A program made the position numbers and the translations under genes. Under the pieces are notes generated by a model. It was not told the origin of the DNA. It saw only the letters and a program-made list of their open reading frames with translations, and searched no databases. A stretch of DNA of 64,000 nucleotides, from contig JAKJHU010000030.1 of assembly GCA_022316685.1 (NCBI GenBank), forward strand, positions 12,785,360 to 12,849,359, written 5' to 3'. The DNA is from Progne subis subis (taxonomy: Eukaryota; Chordata; Aves; Passeriformes; Hirundinidae). Of the stretch, positions 23,701-36,770 are shown one piece after another. The first letter of the stretch is position 1, and every line of letters begins with the position of its first letter.

Positions 23701-26700
23701 TTCTTTATTCTAGTTTGCACTGGCAACTCCTAAAAACAAAAAAGCTGGTTGAATCCTGACATAGTAAGTGAAGAAAAATAGTCGTATTCCTGTAGCATCA
23801 AAAAATCTTTTGAACTTGTGTAGAATGGCTTATAAAAACTCTAAATAGTGTTTCTTTGCCATGTAGCAACTACTATTGCCAATGTCTTGGGGAAATACCT
23901 GGAAATCATATTAAAGGAAATAAAGAAAAGGTAGAGGAGGAAGCTGCATGTGAAAACATTCTTTCCCTGATCCGTATCTGAATGTTCCCAGTCAACAAGC
24001 TCTCAAGTCTGCACTTGAACTGTGCATCAAAAGAAGCAGCCAATGTGTATTCTCTTGGCAAGCTCATTTCAAACTGATACATAACAGCCGTGTACTAGCC
24101 AAGGTCATTTCAAAGGTGTTTACTTTGACTGCAAACTAAATTTGTCTCTCTTCACTCAGATATAAAGTCAGTAATATTTGTAAACTAAACATTGTGAAGC
24201 AATGGTCTGACTTGAAGCCGATGCTCACACTGGAGCTGGGAGCATGAAACAGCTGTATAATAGTGATATTTCCCTGGAAATGCAGACACAATCATACAGT
24301 GGAGACCAATTCATAGACAAGACATTGGGAATTGTCTCTGGGTTGAGCTAATGATACCTCCTAGAGCAATACTAGAGCCTCTTCAAGGGCTGCCCTGCCT
24401 GCCCATGGGTGGCACTCAGTGCCTGGCCTGACACCTTCACCCATTGCTTCTGGCCTGGCTTCATGTCACTGCCCACCAGCAGACGCAGTAATGGCCCACT
24501 CCTAGAAGAGAGAGCCCTGTCACAATCTGCTACCAAAGCAAATGAGATCTGAAGCAGCCTGAAAACAGTCTTGAGCATATGCTTTCTTAAGCTGCATCTG
24601 AGATTGCTTTCAGCTTTGGCAGCCCATGGGAGCAGCCAGCTTCAGGTACAGCAGGTCTCATCTGGAGCACCTCACAATTTCAGGAGGTGCAGACTTGTGT
24701 CTGACAGAGCATTTGCAAAAGGTGTCTCACAAACCATGGCAGCTATTAGGTGGCCAAAGGACATGTACCATGTCCCTGCAAGACTCTGCAGACACTGGCA
24801 CAAGCAGCTGTCTGCCAGCACCAGTGCATATTAAGCAACTAATCTGGGGCCAACACAACACTGCTGGCTTTTCTGAACCTGACTTGCTTCTGTGTATTTA
24901 GTTTATTTTCTTTTGTTTGTGTGTGCCACATAATATGAATTTTATTTTGTTCAACTTTCTGGAATTTTTAGCATCCATTTACATTGTTACCAGGACAGCT
25001 TATATGGCTCCTTTAGTTGGCAAATATTTTTCCAAATTGCTTGAACTTTCATTTGCTGTTTCTGTAGTGACAATGATAATGAATTAACCACAGAATGGTA
25101 CTCCCTGTGTAAATAGGGATGATCATCTTCAAATCATCTCACGTGTTCCACTTCAAGACATTTTTATGTTGTGCAACATGAAAACAAAACAGTGCCAAAT
25201 TTACTTTAACGTTGCTAATGGAAGACAAAATGAGTTCTTTGTAGATATCTACTAGGTTCTTGACATTTCTGACTAAATATAGTATAGGGCTACATTTCCA
25301 CTGTGGTATTGCAGCTGCAAGCATTCACCTGTGTCTAATCAAACAAGAAGTTAACCTTGAATACCAAACACAAAATCTATAAACTAAAAGCTAGAACTAA
25401 CTTGATTCCCTGAAGGTCACAGAATTTAAATAGAATGGAGCAAATCCATTTGAAAATGAAATATTCTGCATTATTCCACATGTCTTAGTGGAATAATGTC
25501 TCCACATATAGCCTTATGTCTGTATTACGGGATTTTCAGACTGCTTAATAACCATTTAAAAAGTGTTTTAAGTAGTAGTAGTTTGAGTCAGATTTGTCCA
25601 TGCTTATTCAGGGTTTACTCAAGTCAAGCCAGCACCCAGGATGAGGATGTCATTGGACCTGTGCAGGAATAAGGAAGTGAGTCTTTCCTCCTCCCTTGTA
25701 TGAGCACAGAGGTTAACGTAATCCAATTCCTTGTGCTCCTTTAGCTGGTGAAGAGGATGCAGGAAAAGTTTGGGTCTGAAGCATGGGAAGGTGAGAGCAG
25801 ATTCCCCTTGACCAAAGGAGGCACAGAGGCCCAGATCATTGCGTGGATGGAACATCATGCTCACTGGGTTTGCTCCATGCCTATGTGAAGAGCTCACCTC
25901 TGCCCACAATGATACTCACAGCTGCAGTACATCATCCCATGATCAGCAGAGGAAATTCTGACTGAGAAAACACTGCCAACTCAGGTCTTCTGAGATTGAC
26001 AGGATAAGATTCAAAGGATATACTTAGCAGCACTGTAATTTCTTTTTCCAGAACCTCATTTGCAGACCAAATATTTACTCTTCCTCTTCACAAAACTGTG
26101 AGGACATTTGAGATCCTGCACTCTGGTTTGCAAGGACTTACTATGTTACCATCATATATCCTCTAATCACAGAGCAGTTAACACTTAGCCACAGATAACA
26201 CATTACAGGTTCCAATTGCATCTCTAGACAATGACATTTGCATCTAAATTTAGGTGTCTGAGTTCCTATTTCAGTCAATGGATCTCAGGGCTTAGTCTGG
26301 GTGTCTGAACATCAGGCACCCCATTTTAAGGGGCCTTCAGTGAAGTATCTGAGATATCTTCATGGAGCTGGTGGATGTGACCCACATCCTGCACATCCTG
26401 AAGAGGCAGACATGTTTCCTCTGAACTTGGGACTGGATGGCAGCAAGCCCACACTCCCTGACCCCCACCTTTCTCATGGGCTGACGGCTTCAGAGAAAAG
26501 TTATCTTTGGTAGGCAGCTGCTTCATTCTTCCACATTTGCTGTGCTGAATGGGAGCGGGGAATTTCTCTCTTAACCCACTTGGCAACCAATTTAACTACC
26601 TCACATGTAATGCACTGTGTCCCACTGAATGTCCTTCTCTGAGCTGTAGCTGCTGGCCCTGCTTTTATTCTCATGTGAAGTGTCTCATCCTTCAGTCAAG

Positions 26701-28121
26701 CTTCCTGCACTACTTGTCACAATTCCATCTTCCAGGCAGCTCCACAGTGAGCCTTGTGCTAAAACTGCAACCCCTGGGATTTATTATAATGCTATTATCA
26801 CAGGGGAAATGTGAAACTGGAGTCTAAGTAAATTAGAGGCATGATATGATTCTGGGCATCAGGGAGGAGTTGTATTCATGTGAGAAGTCAATGGATCAAG
26901 AGTAACAATGAGACCAGGTCTCAAAGACTGATTTGATGCCTCCTGCTCAGCATGTTCTTTTGTTTGTAGTCTTCATTACTAGTCCCCCTACCTGGGAACA
27001 TAACTGTGCACAGAGCTAAAGGAAATATTTCACTGGAATTTTCCATTTTAAATTTTGTTTCATCTTTTTATGCCCAAGTAAATTATGTTTTGGTCAGTTA
27101 TTTTGGTTTTCATAAGAAGATGTTTTTAATGAAAGCACAATTTTATATATTGTGACTGTTCTCTCCTCCCTGTACTATTCTTTGTTGGAGTCCACCTTTG
27201 CACAATGCTTTCTGTATATAAAATTTCACAGATAATTTCTTTATTTTCTGTTCCCATAGAAAGAATGTTTTATGACAATCTGAAGCAAAACATTGCCTTT
27301 TCAGATGACCTCAAATTTCTTATGGGTGACAGTGAAAGAAGCTAAAGAACAGTTTGTGTGTGTGTGTGTGTGAATTAATACTTCAGAGACCTGAATACTC
27401 TGTCTCTCTTTCTGTGCCAGCCCCCTTGTACAGGCAAGATCCCTTGCACTGTTTATCTGACCCCCTAGCAGTGGTTACCCAACTTGTTTGGCCCTTTTTA
27501 GAATAAAATGTCAATTTTTCAGACAAAACAGGCAATACAGGAATGGAAGGTAATTTCCTGGTCATGCTTGAGACAGTGTTCTTCTCTTAAAGTCACAGTA
27601 ATTTTGATGGGCCCTTCTTTAGGTGAAGTCCTTTCAAGTACTTGGGGACCTGGGCATGCACTGGTGGTTTGCTGGTGTGGTCATTGTCTCAGGGAGTTTG
27701 TTCTTGGCAGAGGGAGAGGGCATCAGGAATCTCCGTGGTGAACACTTACAGGACAACCTACCAAGAGGAATATTTGTCTTATTATTAATTAGGAGATGTC
27801 TGTGCCTGCAGCAGGGAGGTTGTGTATTACCTGAATTTTTTCCCACCCCATTTGTTTTAGTGTTATCCTTGTAAGATATAGTCTTTTTTTTAATGCTATT
27901 AAATTCTTGAGTTTAATATTTTGTAAAAAAATTTTGTAAACTGTGTCACAGTTTAATTATACGTTGTGAAAGATAAGACTTTTTTTTCTTTTCTTTTTCT
28001 TGTTAAGAGCGTTCCTTGCTGGCCACAGTGGGCACAAACATTAGAAAATAATCTCTTGTGCAACTTTTTCTCAAAAGATATGCCAACACTCGTTACTTGA
28101 TATCCTTCAAATTTTACACTT
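20753..28121. other. Unique DNA, no gene seen
   Basis: More than 7 kb with no recognised exon, RNA gene or repeat family. Small items noted are an 11-bp-stem hairpin at 25469-25498 and an 18-base (TG)n run at 27355-27372. A 139-codon plus-strand open frame at 23204-23623 has no recognisable domain. Confidence 0.5.
25469..25498. other. Perfect 11-bp inverted repeat, 8-base loop
   Basis: CATTATTCCAC is followed by an 8-base loop and then GTGGAATAATG. The arms are exact reverse complements. It is too short to assign as a microRNA hairpin. Confidence 0.7.
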
Positions 28122-28138
28122 CCCCCCCCCACCCCCCG
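28122..28138. repeat. C-rich tract
   Basis: Ten C, one A, six C in a row. It could be a sequencing-difficult spot or a short i-motif/G4 sequence on the opposite strand. Confidence 0.85.
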
Positions 28139-28140
28139 CT

Positions 28141-28930
28141 CAGTCCCCGCATTCAATTAGGAAGTGTTCAGATACTCTAATATTGCAACAAAGACATTGT
28201 ACCACCTTCCCATGTAGCATCATTTTGCACCTGCTAAGATTTTTGAAATTGTATCTTTGGCCATCCACGACTGAAGTCTTAATTGCTCAGACCATCTAGT
28301 TACCTCTAGATTGCTCCTCCAATCTAGTTAAACTTATTCTTTCCTCTAATCTCCTCACAACTATTGTAATATTTAGTCAAACTTTTTTTAAAAGGTTAGA
28401 GAAAACATAAGAGAATAAACCAATCCAAAATAATAAAATGGATGAATTGGGTTGTCAGTGACACTTTCTATCCTTCACCATACCTGTTCACCCCCAAGTT
28501 CCCTGTGGTTTGTGGCATAAACAAATTTTAATTGAGTGACAGATTGTTATTTTTGTCCTGAAAAATCCTCTCACAATTTGGGAGAGAAAATGCTCTGATA
28601 ATTCATATTAAAATCAGCTTACAAATCATCAGAGCCAGAGGCTTTTTTTGATTGCATTTTTACAATAGCCATCTGGACTTCCTCTGGAGATTCAAGCTTG
28701 AGCCTGGTCTCTATTTTTCATAGTCCCTTTGCAGAAGCACACCCTGTCCAGAAAATCCAAGACCTCAGGTGCAGCTGAGCTAATGAATTACATGCAGTGA
28801 TGTGCTTTGAGAGGTCTCTTAGGAACTCCTTGTTAAAATTCTACCACCAACCCAGAGGTAGGAGGGATAATATTTCTCCTCTACTAAGGTCCACCAGATT
28901 CCTGTTAAATCAGCAGCGCCAGAGTTGACT
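28141..28930 (-). pseudogene. Tx1/L1-type LINE ORF2 relic, internally deleted
   Basis: On the minus strand three landmarks of an L1/Tx1-clade ORF2 occur in the right order. First, at 28736-28773, is the pre-RT linker, translating as EVLDFLDRVC. Second, at 28624-28700, is the RT entry motif, translating as AIVKMQSKKASGSDDL then a stop and ADF, which matches the family pattern AIxxMxxGKAPGPDGxPAEFY. Third, at 28149-28196, is a C-terminal zinc knuckle translating as CLCCNIRVSEHFLIEC, i.e. C-x2-C-x6-H-x4-C. Only about 430 bases separate the RT motif from the knuckle, so most of the RT domain is deleted. Stops and frameshifts are frequent. CR1 elements have a different RT entry motif (KSMGPDGxHPRVL), so I prefer Tx1/L1. 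Family placement is inferred. Confidence 0.6.
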
Positions 28931-31900
28931 TATCCTTTGTGCTCTTAAAAACCATCTGAAAAAGATTTTTTTTTTCCTCTGTAATTACTTGTTCTACTTA
29001 GACTGGAGCTGCAGCTTACCACAGGCCCATATAATTTATTTATTTTGTGATAAGTCTTTTATTGACCTGTATCGACAGCACAGTGCTAGCAGAGTGCAAG
29101 TGTGCAGAAGTAATTTAGGGATATCAATCACCTTAGCACTCTAAGGAAGCAGTCTCCCATCCCAGTGATTTCACATTTGCAATAAGAAGATATTAAGTAT
29201 TTTGGGAACTGGATAATTAGACAGAAAGTGGCATCTTTTGTCTTCGCAGGACTGATCCCGAGGACCAGTCACATGAAGGAAAAAGTTCCCATTGAGTCTA
29301 GAGGGCATGGACAAGGTGCCTGTAGACTCTCTGAAACACATCCATGAAAATGGGATCCACATCACGGGATGTCATCCTCATCACAGCAGCTGTGTGTGCA
29401 TTTTAACCCACCACAAATGCATAGCCACTGGAATTAGGTCAGCCTCAGAGCAGAGGGTTAAACAAGATTAAACTTTACACATTTGCTGCAGGCTGAATAT
29501 TCTTGTGCTGACAGTAGTTATGAATATAATATTTTGATAACAGTGACTTTATGTGAGCACAGAAAGATCTTGAGAAATCTCTAATGTCTTCCTAATATGG
29601 GGACTCTCAAGCTAATTAAAGACCTAAAGACCAACAGGGCCCCCAGTAGAAAGTGTCTCAACATTTTGGAAGTTGGAAACTTAAAGCTGCTTCTTTTTTT
29701 TTTTTTTTTTTTTTACTTTAGATTTTCATGCCATGGTTTCAAAGTCAGTTTGAAACTGATTATTCTTGCACTACTGCTTTCCCATCTTTTTCTCCGCTGT
29801 ATTTTCAAGAGGTATTTTGCTCTCCAGCCTTTCCCTTTCCAGCTCTCTCTTTAAGAGTCTTCTCTCCTGTAAATTCTGACAGACTGAATTCCAGCTTCAG
29901 TTACCTGGGATTAGTATTGCCAGCTAGACTGCTTCCAGTGTGTAGTGATGACCTGGAAGAAGGCATGTGCATACACTGGATGAAGCTCTTCAGTGGCACA
30001 AATATGGGTACAGGATTAGTCAATAGAATGAGGAAATAACTATGTCAAGAAGGCACTGAATAGATCAACAGCCAAGGAAAGAAGAGAAGTGCAAGCAGGA
30101 AATTGAGCAAGAGAAAAAAATGTTAGATTAAAACCTGGGGTAAGTAAACAGAATGGAAAGATCAGGGGATTTGCATACAAACTGGCAAGGAAAGCCCCAT
30201 TCACTGGGAGGAATTCAGAAACCCAAAGGCATTGCTTGAACACTTGGGCTGGGAAGAGCCCAGAATCCCAGAACAGGATTGACAGCATGGGATAGAGGAG
30301 GAAGGAGGTGGAGAGACCACAAGCTAGACAACAGTAACAACAATAAGAACATCATGTTCAACACTGTGCTTCCTCTGTGGAATTAAACACCTCCCTTCTG
30401 CTCTGGGACAGAGTTCTGGCATCCATGACCAGAACTGCTGCTTGCACGTCAGCAGCTGTGAGTCCTGGGCATGGATGCTGGAACATGCTGTTGGTTAACA
30501 AAACAATTTTATCCAAGCAAACCTAAAACCAAACACTTCATTTTCATTTTTGCTCGGTAGAAAAACAATTCTATTTTTTCATGAACTTGTTATTTTTACC
30601 ATAAAATGCTTTGGTTTTGCCAAGAAAATATTTGTTACTGCATAGTTTCAGCTGGAAGTTACTACTCTGCTAGAGCCAGAATTATTACTACTAACTTCTA
30701 TCTGGCAAGTTATAGGTTTGCTAGGTCACAGCTACAAATATATAGAGACTTCAAACATGTATTTTTCTTGAGAATCAAATCTCTTAACATAGTCCTTTCT
30801 TGCAGTGTTTCACAATGCATGATTTTCAGACAGAAGATGAGAGCGAGTATTAGCTCTTGCTTGTATGACAAATACCTAATTTTGAGAATCTAGGTTAACC
30901 CAGATTAGGATGGACAACAAAGTATGACATATATTACTATAACCTGGCTGGCTTTTCATTCCTTGAGTGTCAAAGTGTGATATCTGTTGAGATACACTAG
31001 GATTTTCCCAGTCTCTATATTACCAGGTTCTTCCCTGTGTTAAATCCATCTTGAGTTAAAGCATATCCAAGCTAGGGGCAGTAGGTTTTGTATGCCTGAC
31101 TGGAGAAAATTAATGGCAAAGACCAACACAGGTGAGAGCCTGGTTTCAGTGGTCAGTGAAGGCTGGGCATGAGGAACAGACTCATGGACGTCAGGCATGT
31201 TTCAAGAAAGCTATATGCCAATTTTCATACCACTAAAGGAACATTTGTTCTAGTTGCATGAGTCTTTGCATTAAGATACTGAAAATAATCTGCAGGTCTC
31301 AGTTATTTTCCAAGTTTGTAGAATAATAGTGTTGTACAGCTTTTGGGGATCTGTGCACTTTATAGTTCACCTTGTTTCCTGGGCCTTAGTTGCTGCTGGT
31401 TTTAATCAGTACCTCCAATTCTTGGCTGTCATACTCTATAAATAGTGATTTAAAGCTATGTCATATCAAATAAAGTAAAAATAACTTATTCAAGATAATA
31501 TCTAATCAAACAAAAGGAATTAGCTATAGGTTAGCTATTTTAGACAGGTAATAATATCACTGTTTTTTTTCCTTCACCATGGACATTAAAAGAAATGCTA
31601 TTTTTAAATACTTTCCTCAAAACTGCTGCATTTATTATTGATTTTCTTTCTACAGTTGTTTAAACATCAATATCTAACCAACCACTTGATGAAAATGCAG
31701 TTTACTAGAAATTATTTTTGTCTTGCTATTCTTACGTAATTTATTTTATATCTCAGTTGTGTGGAAAGGTAAGAGTTCAGGGAGATTTAAAAAAAGCAAA
31801 TCTGTGTGTTCTTGAATGTCTAACCTTTAGCATTAGAATTAGTCAAAATGTCTTTTACCTTCCTCTTTTGCTTTCCCTTCTCCATTGATATGAGCAACAG

Positions 31901-32480
31901 AGACTCAGATGAACTGCAGGATATTTTGAAATGAACAAATAACAAATGTTTATTCAAGACAAGGCAATGTCCAAAATTCATTCTGCAACAAATAAATGTT
32001 CTCAAATATATTTTAAAAATGTTTGTTTCCTGCCTCTCCACTGGTTTCGGACTAACCTTTTACATAAATGTTTTTGCTGCGTGTTCTTCTGTACAGGAAA
32101 GAAATCATTCCTGAAGAGATTTTTCCTCTGTACCTTGCAGTTGCATATTGGCATTTATACTTACAAGTCCTAATTAGCACTACTGATTTTCCTCTGGGAG
32201 TTAATATAAGTGATAGCAGAAAGAAAAAGTGCCGCTGCATCTCAGCATTGCAGTCACTCTATCACAGACCCATGTTAGTAAATCCTTTAATTATGGACAA
32301 GCTGTCAAGTTGCTTAATGCTTCCATGTAGTCAAAAATGCAGAGCATTCAGCATCAGGATGGCTCCTTCCAGAGCCATTCTTGCCCTGATCACTCCTTGC
32401 CCTGGTAGGAGTTAACACACAAAGCCACCCCTGTCATCTCCAGGCACGGTCCACAATAACTTGTGGTCTTTTTTATTATA
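28931..32480. other. Unique DNA, no gene seen
   Basis: No exon, RNA gene or repeat family recognised. A T run lies at about 29694-29714. Confidence 0.5.
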
Positions 32481-32546
32481 TTAAAAAAAAAAAAAAAAAT
32501 TAAAAAAAAAAAAAAAATTAAAAAAAAAAAAAAAAGAAAAAAAAAA
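32481..32546. repeat. Poly(A) tract with TT and G interruptions
   Basis: Three A runs of about 15 to 17 bases separated by TT, then a shorter A run after a G. It could be a decayed retrotransposon tail, but no element body is recognisable 5' of it. Confidence 0.9.
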
Positions 32547-35500
32547 GTGAAAGATGCACTACATCTGGTTTAGACTATACTCTTTGGGCCAATGTATGTA
32601 CTGTGTGCATACAGGGAGTAGGGAGTCCTGGGCACCAGGATTAAGACAATTAGTAAGGTTCCTTGAACACTACTATTTATAGCAATTCACAATAACTTGG
32701 TAGACTGCCTCAACACAAACAAAAAAGGGAAGAAGGGAGAAGAGAAGGAAGAGACAGATAAATTATTTCTTGAGGAAAAATGCAACCAGGATGTAGAGCA
32801 GAAGTATCCTTCTCCCAACAGGACAATATTAAAATGTTAACAACAATGAAGAAATTTGAATTAATTGATTGCACCAATGTTGAGAAGACACATTTTCATA
32901 GAGATTAGCGGCAGTTGTTTTGCTTTCCTAAGTAGAGTAGAGATTTGTCTTCAAAACTGGCTGTACAAGTAGCTGTAGAGAGTCTCCTTGTACCTAGTTA
33001 GGAGGTCAGAGTGCACTCAACAGAATCAAGCAGTGCATTGCTGCCCCTACACTCACCTATGCCCATAGCCTTGGGCTAAATGTAGGTAGCAAGGCTGATA
33101 AAACCACCAAGCAACTGGAGAAATGTAAGAAAACATTCTATTCCTAACAAGGAAGAATTGATCTGGTTCTCTTCATGGACAAAGTCTAGGTTAATTCACC
33201 CTGTTTATCATTTGGATAATACCTTTCATATAAGATTTCAGAAGGACGTGTTTTGAAAGAGAAGAATAACCTTTTGGTTTCAATCTTTTTGCAGCCATTT
33301 GAAAGGTTTCCCACTTTCAGATTTCTGGGTGTGCAGATTCACTGAAAGTATGAATAATACTGACAGGAGTGCAGGTCAAGCTGCATTACTGAAGTTGGAA
33401 ATGGGCAGACCCAGAACAAAGACTCAGTAACAGTGCTCATACCCTGCTAACCCTAACCCCTTACTGTATTAGCTGTAGCAATAATGGCTAGTTTGTTATT
33501 TAAAACAAAACAAAAACCAGAGGAATACAGAAAAAGGCAAGCTTTTACATGCCAGCTTTAATTTTTTATTGCTGGGAAGGAATGGCCCACCGAAGTGAGC
33601 ACCAGTTTTTATCCTTTGACTTAAGCTCTCAGTTTCACCTCTGCTGTCTTGTTTTATTTACAAGTGATTTGCAACACACTTTTATCTCAAAGTGTGGTGG
33701 AAGGATGCATTCAGGGACTCTGATGAAAGCAAGCTCAGTACAAATAGTCTGAAACCACCATTCATATATTTTCCCCAAGGTTCTTCAAGGAACATTAATA
33801 AAAGAGGATTGCAAGTGGAGGTTTGGGTACTTGTCTTCTGTGTGGAGAAGGATCGGAAGGGTAAGGTTTCAGAATTGAGCTGTTAAATGGTTTTAAGAAA
33901 GCACCTAATCATTGGTAAGAGTCTTTAAAATCTCAGTGGGATATTTTAGCACTTGCCAACTTTTTGTTGAGTGGAAATCCCAGGAGCGTGCACCATTATT
34001 CCAATAATGTGAATCTCCTCTGCTGGCATAAGGCAGTTTTATGTACCCCTCTTGAAAATAGTTAAACTTTTTATGTTATATGTATAAAAAATGTTATATG
34101 TAATTAACTGAAGAAAACTGGCAGGAAAAGCAGAAGGGACCTTTGTGGATAGCATAGATCTGAAGAGGGAGATTCCTGACTACAACACAGATATCAGCTC
34201 TGCTGAGATAACAGAAATTATGAGCAGATCTGACAAAAAAAAAAAAAAAAGTTCAAAGAGATGGATGTAAAGAATTACCTTCTTTTGGAATGCAGATGTG
34301 GATGTTTTTCAAATCTTTTAAAATACATTTTCTCCAGTTTTTTGTTTTGTTTTGTTTTGGTTTTTTTAAATAACTGCTGTGTTATTAGGTTATTCCACAT
34401 TAGTGTTTACAGAGAAAATACAGTCCTGGAGATGTGCTAATGGAAGAACTCCTGAAATGCCATCCCAAACTCAGGACTCAGACAAGTAGGTGACTTCTCA
34501 TGGATAGAGGAATTTGCAGGATGAATTCCCAGTGGTTTAGAAGTATACACGCAAAGTAATGCGCATGTCTTCTACTGAGGCTTTACCTCATGTTTGTTAT
34601 GGTCTAAGGGCATGCATACAGCTACTCATCAAAGCCCATACTGCCATAAATTGTTAGACCACTTCTGTGCCTCGGCTCTCAGCCTCTGACAATGAGGACA
34701 GAATATGTGCTCACGTCTACCTGAAATGTGCACATATCGACTCCAAGTATTACCACCACAAAGCTCATAAAGAAGCTGTCACTGCAAATTACCATCAAAT
34801 GGGGTCTGTCTTGTGGTAAAAAGTAATGTTTATAGAACAACAACAAAAAATATCATTTCTTAAGCCATGCCTTTTCAAATCAATTGACTTTTAAAATCAA
34901 GTGAAAGTAGAGTGTCAAGAAATAAAAATGTAGGTAATGGTTGCAGAAAAAAACAGCAAGAGTGCTGGAAATCAGAAGAGAGAAGTATAAGTTTTCAGTG
35001 TGAATCCTTAATAAAAGAGCCAGTACTGTCATAGATATGTCTAGATATGTCAACACAGGAGCCATGGGTCTTGGGATTTTCTTCTGGCCTTGGTCTTCCC
35101 GACTGGACTTAAATGGCAGTATTTGTACAAATCAGCTCTTCACTTTTCAGAGTGGATATTGAAGAATTGGAGGAAGTATTAGAAATAATAAAAATTGCCA
35201 AAGCTCTAGAGATACTACTTACAATGGTAACTGTAATACCATTACAGTATTATGTACTTAGCCAGTTTAGCTAATAAACCCCTTCCCCCCCCAAACAACT
35301 GAGAAAATATGGGATTGTGTTTCTACCAACTATTAGAAATAGAGAGGTGACAGGGCAAAGGCAGAACTGCAGATAAAGCCAGAAAGATGCAAATTAGAAA
35401 TTAGTAATTGAAATTTAACTGAGAGGGCAGTTAATCCTTGGATCAAATTGCCAAGGGAAGTTATAGATTCTTCACCTCTTGATCTATCTTGAAGGGCATC

Positions 35501-36580
35501 TTTTTCTCAGAGAACTCAGCATGAAAATAATGATGAAATCCATCAGAAAATTATCAGAATCTTTTTCCCCTGAAACTTTATGAATATGTGGTAGAAAGGA
35601 GTTGAAACTGTGAGCCAAAGACAAGCATTTGCAGCAATGCAGGTCACATCAGGCCACTGGCAATGAAATGGTAATATTATTTCTCCAACAGTTTTCCAAT
35701 CCAAACAAACAGCTGAGATAATCTCATTTTGCTCCATCCCCTCAGACAATGCCCTCTCATCTTGGCCAGCCACTCAAGTCCCAGATGCTGATTACTGCAG
35801 CAGGCAATATTTATGTCCCCCAGAGACAGCTTGGTGGGGCTAGCAGACTCTGTGTTCTCAGCAGGATGCATATTCAAGGATTGCTGAAGGATTGTTTTGG
35901 GAAGATGAGCCCTCTCACTGCTGTTGGAAAGGAGGCTTAGGTGTTTGGAGGAGCCCATTTTCCTGCCAAAGCAGATAGACCCATTAGAGAGCAAGGGATG
36001 CTTTCCACAGGGAGAGTCTCAATGCAATTCACCATGGACATCTTGGTCAAGTTTAAATTACTGGAGCTAAAGGTGCTGCAGGTTTTCAGGCAAAGTTCTG
36101 GAATCAATTTACAGCCACCTGCAAGAGATAACAGGAGCCAAGAGCTGAGTAGCACAAACCCCTGGCACACAGGGAAGTATGAAGATGACATTGAGCACAG
36201 CCTGAGGGCACTGGCAGAGGGATCAGGGTGACGTGCACCAGGAAAGGCTCATGGCCCTCTTCTTCAGTACCCACTTGTTTCAGGACCTCTCAGGGGCTGG
36301 AGCTGGGATGCTGGATGTTTGGATGCTGGCTGGTACATGCCCAAAGTAAGATCTCCACTGCCTGGATGATGTGCTATTCCCATGCTTTGGGCACAGGGAT
36401 GGACATTGCCTGCTGCCCTGTCACCCACAGACCAGCCACCCTCACAACTGCCTGGGTTACATCTGCTGCCCACGCACCTGCAGCAGGCATGGGGCAATGG
36501 CAGGCCAGATGCTGGCGGCAGGCCAGGTACTGCTGGTGGCGGGCGGTGTTGGGCATAGGGTACAGGACGGTGTCAGGCAG
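32547..36580. other. Unique DNA, rising GC towards the CpG island, no gene seen
   Basis: No exon or repeat family recognised. GC content rises clearly from about 35.7 kb onward, and from about 36.23 kb the sequence has long open frames in several phases, as expected of GC-rich DNA. An A run lies near 34219-34235. Confidence 0.5.
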
Positions 36581-36696
36581 TGGGAGGAGGTGTCAGGCAC
36601 ATGTTATGGGGCGGTGTTGGGCACATGTTATGGGGCGGTGGGAAGAGGTGTCAGGCACATGTTATGGGGCGGTGTTGGGCACATGTTATGGGGCAG
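36581..36696. repeat. 58-bp minisatellite, two copies with nested sub-repeat
   Basis: Units 36581-36638 and 36639-36696 are nearly identical, the clearest internal difference being GGAGG versus GAAGAGG at the start. Each unit contains GCACATGTTATGGGGC twice, so the motif appears four times. A degraded related stretch lies just upstream at about 36535-36580. Confidence 0.9.
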
Positions 36697-36731
36697 GGCC
36701 ATAGCAGAGCCCCCGCAGGCAGCCCCCCCGT

Positions 36732-36747
36732 CCAGCAGATGGCGCTC
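36732..36747 (+). promoter_or_regulatory. CTCF core motif
   Basis: CCAGCAGATGGCGCTC fits the vertebrate CTCF core CCASYAGRKGGCRSY at every position, in forward orientation. It sits at the edge of the CpG island, between the two minisatellites, and contains a CpG at a position where methylation is known to affect CTCF binding. Occupancy is inferred. Confidence 0.55.
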
Positions 36748-36770
36748 GCACCGCGCGCTCCCGCCTCAGC

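Noticed and set aside
33443..33458. CTAACCCTAACCCC, like an interstitial telomeric repeat
   Set aside because: Only about two units; not more than chance.
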